Origin: JAJDXW01 sp965214795
GTDB taxonomy: Bacteria > Pseudomonadota > Gammaproteobacteria > HK1
Assembly: GCA_965214795.1 (NCBI GenBank)
Contig: OZ243976.1
Location: 2,604,001-2,668,000, forward strand
Reading direction: 5' to 3'
DNA: 64,000 nucleotides
This document shows, in pieces, positions 61,786 through 64,000 of the stretch. A program made the translations under genes and the position numbers. Every line of letters starts with the position of its first letter. Position 1 is the first letter of the stretch. Below the pieces are notes generated by a model, which was not told the DNA's origin, ran no database searches, and saw only the letters and a list, made by a program, of their open reading frames with translations.

Positions 61786-62187
61786 ATGACATACCCCGCC
61801 GATTTCGCCGATGCGCATCGGCGCCACCTGGAAGATGCGGATCTGCTGTTCGATCACGCTCGTTGGGCGAACGCCGATCAATTGTACGGACTTGGCGCCG
61901 AATGCGGTCTGAAGGCGGTGTTGACGATGGAGGACGTGTCCATTCAGGGGAGATACCGCCAGCACGTGCAGCAACTCTGGCCGGAGTTCGTGAGTTTCGC
62001 CAACGGTCGGCGGGGAGCGGACCATTTGTCCAGGCTTCCGGGCGGTGAACCGTTCAAGGACTGGTCTCATCACGACCGCTACGCTCATCGCCGCCATTTC
62101 GACGAGGTGGTTGTGGCCCCGCACCGTAACGCGGCACGGGAAGTTCGGGTGATGGTTCGGGACGCAATCCAGGGTGGTCCGCCGTGA
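61786..62187 (+). CDS. HEPN-like small helical protein, first gene of a three-gene operon
   Basis: A 133-residue mostly helical protein. HLEDADLLFDHARWANADQL and YGLGAECGLKAVLTM resemble the first helices of HEPN domains. RYAHRRHF (Arg-x5-His) might be the RNase-like motif, which is speculative. The ATG at 61786 is preferred over a GTG nine codons earlier. Its stop overlaps the next start by four bases (GTGA). HEPN proteins often act as RNases in conflict systems or as scaffolds. Function here is unproven. Confidence 0.55.
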   Translation: MTYPADFADAHRRHLEDADLLFDHARWANADQLYGLGAECGLKAVLTMEDVSIQGRYRQHVQQLWPEFVSFANGRRGADHLSRLPGGEPFKDWSHHDRYAHRRHFDEVVVAPHRNAAREVRVMVRDAIQGGPP

Positions 62188-63485
62188 ACGACGGATTCGT
62201 CTCCTTCGACGCCATGCGGCAGCGGATCGAACGCGTTCTCGACGCCGTGCCGATGCCGGAGGATGCCCCGCCTGCCTATCTGGTGCGGGACCTGCGCGGC
62301 AAGCTGCGCATATCGGTGTCGGAGGACGAGGAAGAAGACGATGCGCGCCGGGAGGTGCTGCAACGTCTCGCCGACGGCTTGAGCGCGGCGCTGGGGGCGC
62401 ACGGCTACCCTCCAGAAGACGGCGTGCTGTTCGTGAGTCAGGCCCTGCTGGACACGCTCAGGGACACGGCGCAGCCGGTTCGTCCCGGCGCGGGCGTGTA
62501 TCTGGCCGATCGCCTGGTGACGGGCCGCGGCTGGTGGACGGTTGGCGATCCGCCCGCGGGCGGCGGGGCGGCCAGACGGTTCACCTTGTTCTCGGCCAAG
62601 GGCGGCGTCGGACGCAGCACCACGGCCGCCATTCTCGCGTGGCATCTGGCGCGCAACGGCGAGCGGGTCCTCGTCATCGATCTCGATCTCGAGTCGCCTG
62701 GGCTGTCGTCGGCGATGCTCGAGCCCGGACGCCGGCCGGACTTCGGCGTCACCGACTGGTTCGTGGAAGCTCTCGTCGAGCAGGGCGACCGCGTGATCGA
62801 AAGCATGACCGCTGCGCCGGCCTGGGCGGACGATTTCGACGGAGGCGTGCGCGTCGTGCCTGCGCACGGGCGCAATCCCGGTGAGTATCTTGCCAAGCTG
62901 GGGCGCGTCTACATGGACAGGCATGACGACCCCTGGACGGCACGGTTGGAACGGCTCTTGTGCCGCCTGGAGGCAGGCTTCGATCCGACGGTCGTCCTGC
63001 TGGAGAGCCGCAGCGGCTTGCACGACATCGCGGCGGCGACCGTCACCGATCTCGAGGCCGAAATACTGCTGTTTGCCGCCGATTCGGAGAGCAACTGGAC
63101 CGACTACGGCATCCTCTTCCGTCATTGGCAGGACCGTGGCCTGGCCGAGAAGATCAGGGAGCGCCTGTCGATCGTATCGGCACTGACCCCCGAGCTCGGT
63201 ACTCGACGATACCTGGAACGGTTCCGGGAACGGGCATGGAGCCTGTTCCACGAACATCTGTATGACTCCGTGACGCCAGGCGACGAATCCGGCGACGAAT
63301 TCTCATTCGCTCTGAGCGACGAACATGCGCCCCACTATCCCTTCGTCATTCACTGGACGCGCGGTCTCGCGGGAGGTGCATCGCTCACGGACTTCGATGA
63401 GACGACCGTGAAAGAGGCCTACACAGGGTTCCTGAACCGATTCGATCAGCTCGTTGCCGCGGATGACGGCGGAGGGCCGACGTGA
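62184..63485 (+). CDS. ParA/MinD-like ATPase with variant Walker A (KGGVGR)
   Basis: A 433-residue protein. An N-terminal domain of about 125 residues (LRGKLRISVSEDEEEDDARR) has no clear match. The ATPase follows with deviant Walker A LFSAKGGVGRSTTAAILAWH, where ParA proteins have KGGVGKT. It then has VLVIDLDLESPGLSSAML as Walker A' and B region. The second Lys is thus Arg. The protein overlaps both neighbours by four bases, so the three are made together. No parS-like sites or parB gene are present, arguing against plasmid partition. Confidence 0.75.
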   Translation: MNDGFVSFDAMRQRIERVLDAVPMPEDAPPAYLVRDLRGKLRISVSEDEEEDDARREVLQRLADGLSAALGAHGYPPEDGVLFVSQALLDTLRDTAQPVRPGAGVYLADRLVTGRGWWTVGDPPAGGGAARRFTLFSAKGGVGRSTTAAILAWHLARNGERVLVIDLDLESPGLSSAMLEPGRRPDFGVTDWFVEALVEQGDRVIESMTAAPAWADDFDGGVRVVPAHGRNPGEYLAKLGRVYMDRHDDPWTARLERLLCRLEAGFDPTVVLLESRSGLHDIAAATVTDLEAEILLFAADSESNWTDYGILFRHWQDRGLAEKIRERLSIVSALTPELGTRRYLERFRERAWSLFHEHLYDSVTPGDESGDEFSFALSDEHAPHYPFVIHWTRGLAGGASLTDFDETTVKEAYTGFLNRFDQLVAADDGGGPT

Positions 63486-64000
63486 TCGGACTTGACGTCG
63501 AAGCGGCGCGCGACGCGCTGGCCAATCTGCCGGAAGGCACCAGCCACGGCGAACGTCCTCTGCCGAAAGATGTGTACCTCCCGCGGTCGCATCTCAAGGC
63601 GATGGACCCGGACCTCCCGCTCGTTATCGGGATGCGCGGCGCCGGAAAGACCTTCTGGTGGAGCGCGCTCCAGAACCCGGCCGTGCGCCGGATCGTCGAT
63701 CGAGCCGCCACCTCCTCCAGGTCGAGCGAGGACGCCGAGGTGCGAACCGGGTTCGGCGTCACACCGGCCCCGGACCAATATCCCGGCAAGGATACGCTCC
63801 GGCAACTGATGAACGCCGGGATCGAACCCAGGATGGTTTGGCGGGCGGTCCTGTCCTCGCAGCTCGCGCCGAAGGATCATCCCCTTCGACACGAGAAGCC
63901 GTGGCTGGATCGCACAAGATATGTCGAAGGGAACCCGGAAACAATCGACGTTCTGTTCTGGGAACGCGATACCGAATTCGATCGACGCGGCGTCTATTTC
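63482..64000 (+). CDS. P-loop NTPase-like protein, third operon gene, cut by window end
   Basis: 173 codons are visible. A proline-rich start leads to VYLPRSHLKAMDPDLPLVIG and the Walker A loop GMRGAGKTFWWSALQ near residue 55. The frame is open to the last base, so the protein is longer. The start is GTG, overlapping the upstream stop by four bases. It may be the large effector or regulator of the operon. The remaining domains lie outside the window. Confidence 0.65.
   Translation, partial: MIGLDVEAARDALANLPEGTSHGERPLPKDVYLPRSHLKAMDPDLPLVIGMRGAGKTFWWSALQNPAVRRIVDRAATSSRSSEDAEVRTGFGVTPAPDQYPGKDTLRQLMNAGIEPRMVWRAVLSSQLAPKDHPLRHEKPWLDRTRYVEGNPETIDVLFWERDTEFDRRGVYF

Noticed and set aside
62184..63485. 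A plasmid partition (ParA) interpretation of the KGGVGR ATPase
   Set aside because: No parB gene, parS-like repeats or replication gene are nearby, and its overlapping partners are not partition proteins.

Overview
This is a strongly G+C-rich, densely packed bacterial stretch with genes on both strands. It looks like a free-living or host-associated proteobacterium. The reasons are a CbpA/CbpM co-chaperone pair, a glnK-amtB operon behind a sigma-54 promoter with NtrC-type sites, a Tat-exported oligopeptide-binding protein, a Fur regulator, and many family III CoA-transferases. No rRNA or ribosomal-protein cluster is present to fix the taxon, so the placement is inference.

Layout. 1-2.5 kb: a HAD hydrolase (cut by the window edge), a macro-domain hydrolase, cbpM-cbpA and a tRNA-Val. 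2.5-5.7 kb: a taurine-type ABC importer (tauA, tauB, tauC). 6.5-8 kb: gltX. 8-9.4 kb: a small variable patch with a broken small gene, an AT-rich GIY-YIG protein gene and IS21 debris. 9.4-18.5 kb: an M20 peptidase, a complete oligopeptide ABC importer and an M24-family hydrolase, together a peptide/amide scavenging block. 18.8-20.8 kb: ammonium uptake (glnK-amtB). 21-27.4 kb: GMC oxidoreductase, membrane dipeptidase, asparaginase, racemase-type CoA-transferase and fur. 27.5-30.5 kb: a ferric-iron-type ABC permease and ATPase. 30.6-36 kb: a DUF3179 protein, a PrpF-family isomerase and a double-domain CoA-transferase. 36-38.2 kb: another variable patch with IS3 debris and a zinc-ribbon/nuclease gene. 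38.3-39.5 kb: arsC-aqpS. 40-44.2 kb: a VOC protein, a PPOX flavoprotein and two LLM oxidoreductases.

44.2-47.4 kb is an island: an orphan type I-E-like CRISPR remnant, an E1/ThiF-like gene without its nucleotide-binding N-terminus, a HTH-ImmA/PIN toxin-antitoxin pair, and ATPase debris. The island separates a LLM oxidoreductase gene from its acyl-CoA ligase neighbour. A 39-base copy of the ligase start lies at each edge of it. 49.7-54.9 kb holds a thioesterase and a molybdopterin oxidoreductase whose Fe-S and NrfD-type membrane subunits are fused into one protein. 55-61 kb: a kinase-like phosphotransferase, a TauD-family dioxygenase, a sulfurtransferase, a DsbA-like isomerase and another CoA-transferase.

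The right end (61.8-64 kb) starts an overlapping three-gene operon: a HEPN-like helical protein, a ParA-like ATPase with the variant Walker A motif KGGVGR, and a second P-loop protein cut by the window edge. It is the best candidate here for an under-described conflict/defence system.

Intergenic spaces are littered with at least four families of short non-coding inverted-repeat elements (called A, B, C and D here). Family B copies carry 8-base target duplications. One C element sits inside a D element. A elements border truncated IS21 and IS3 genes.
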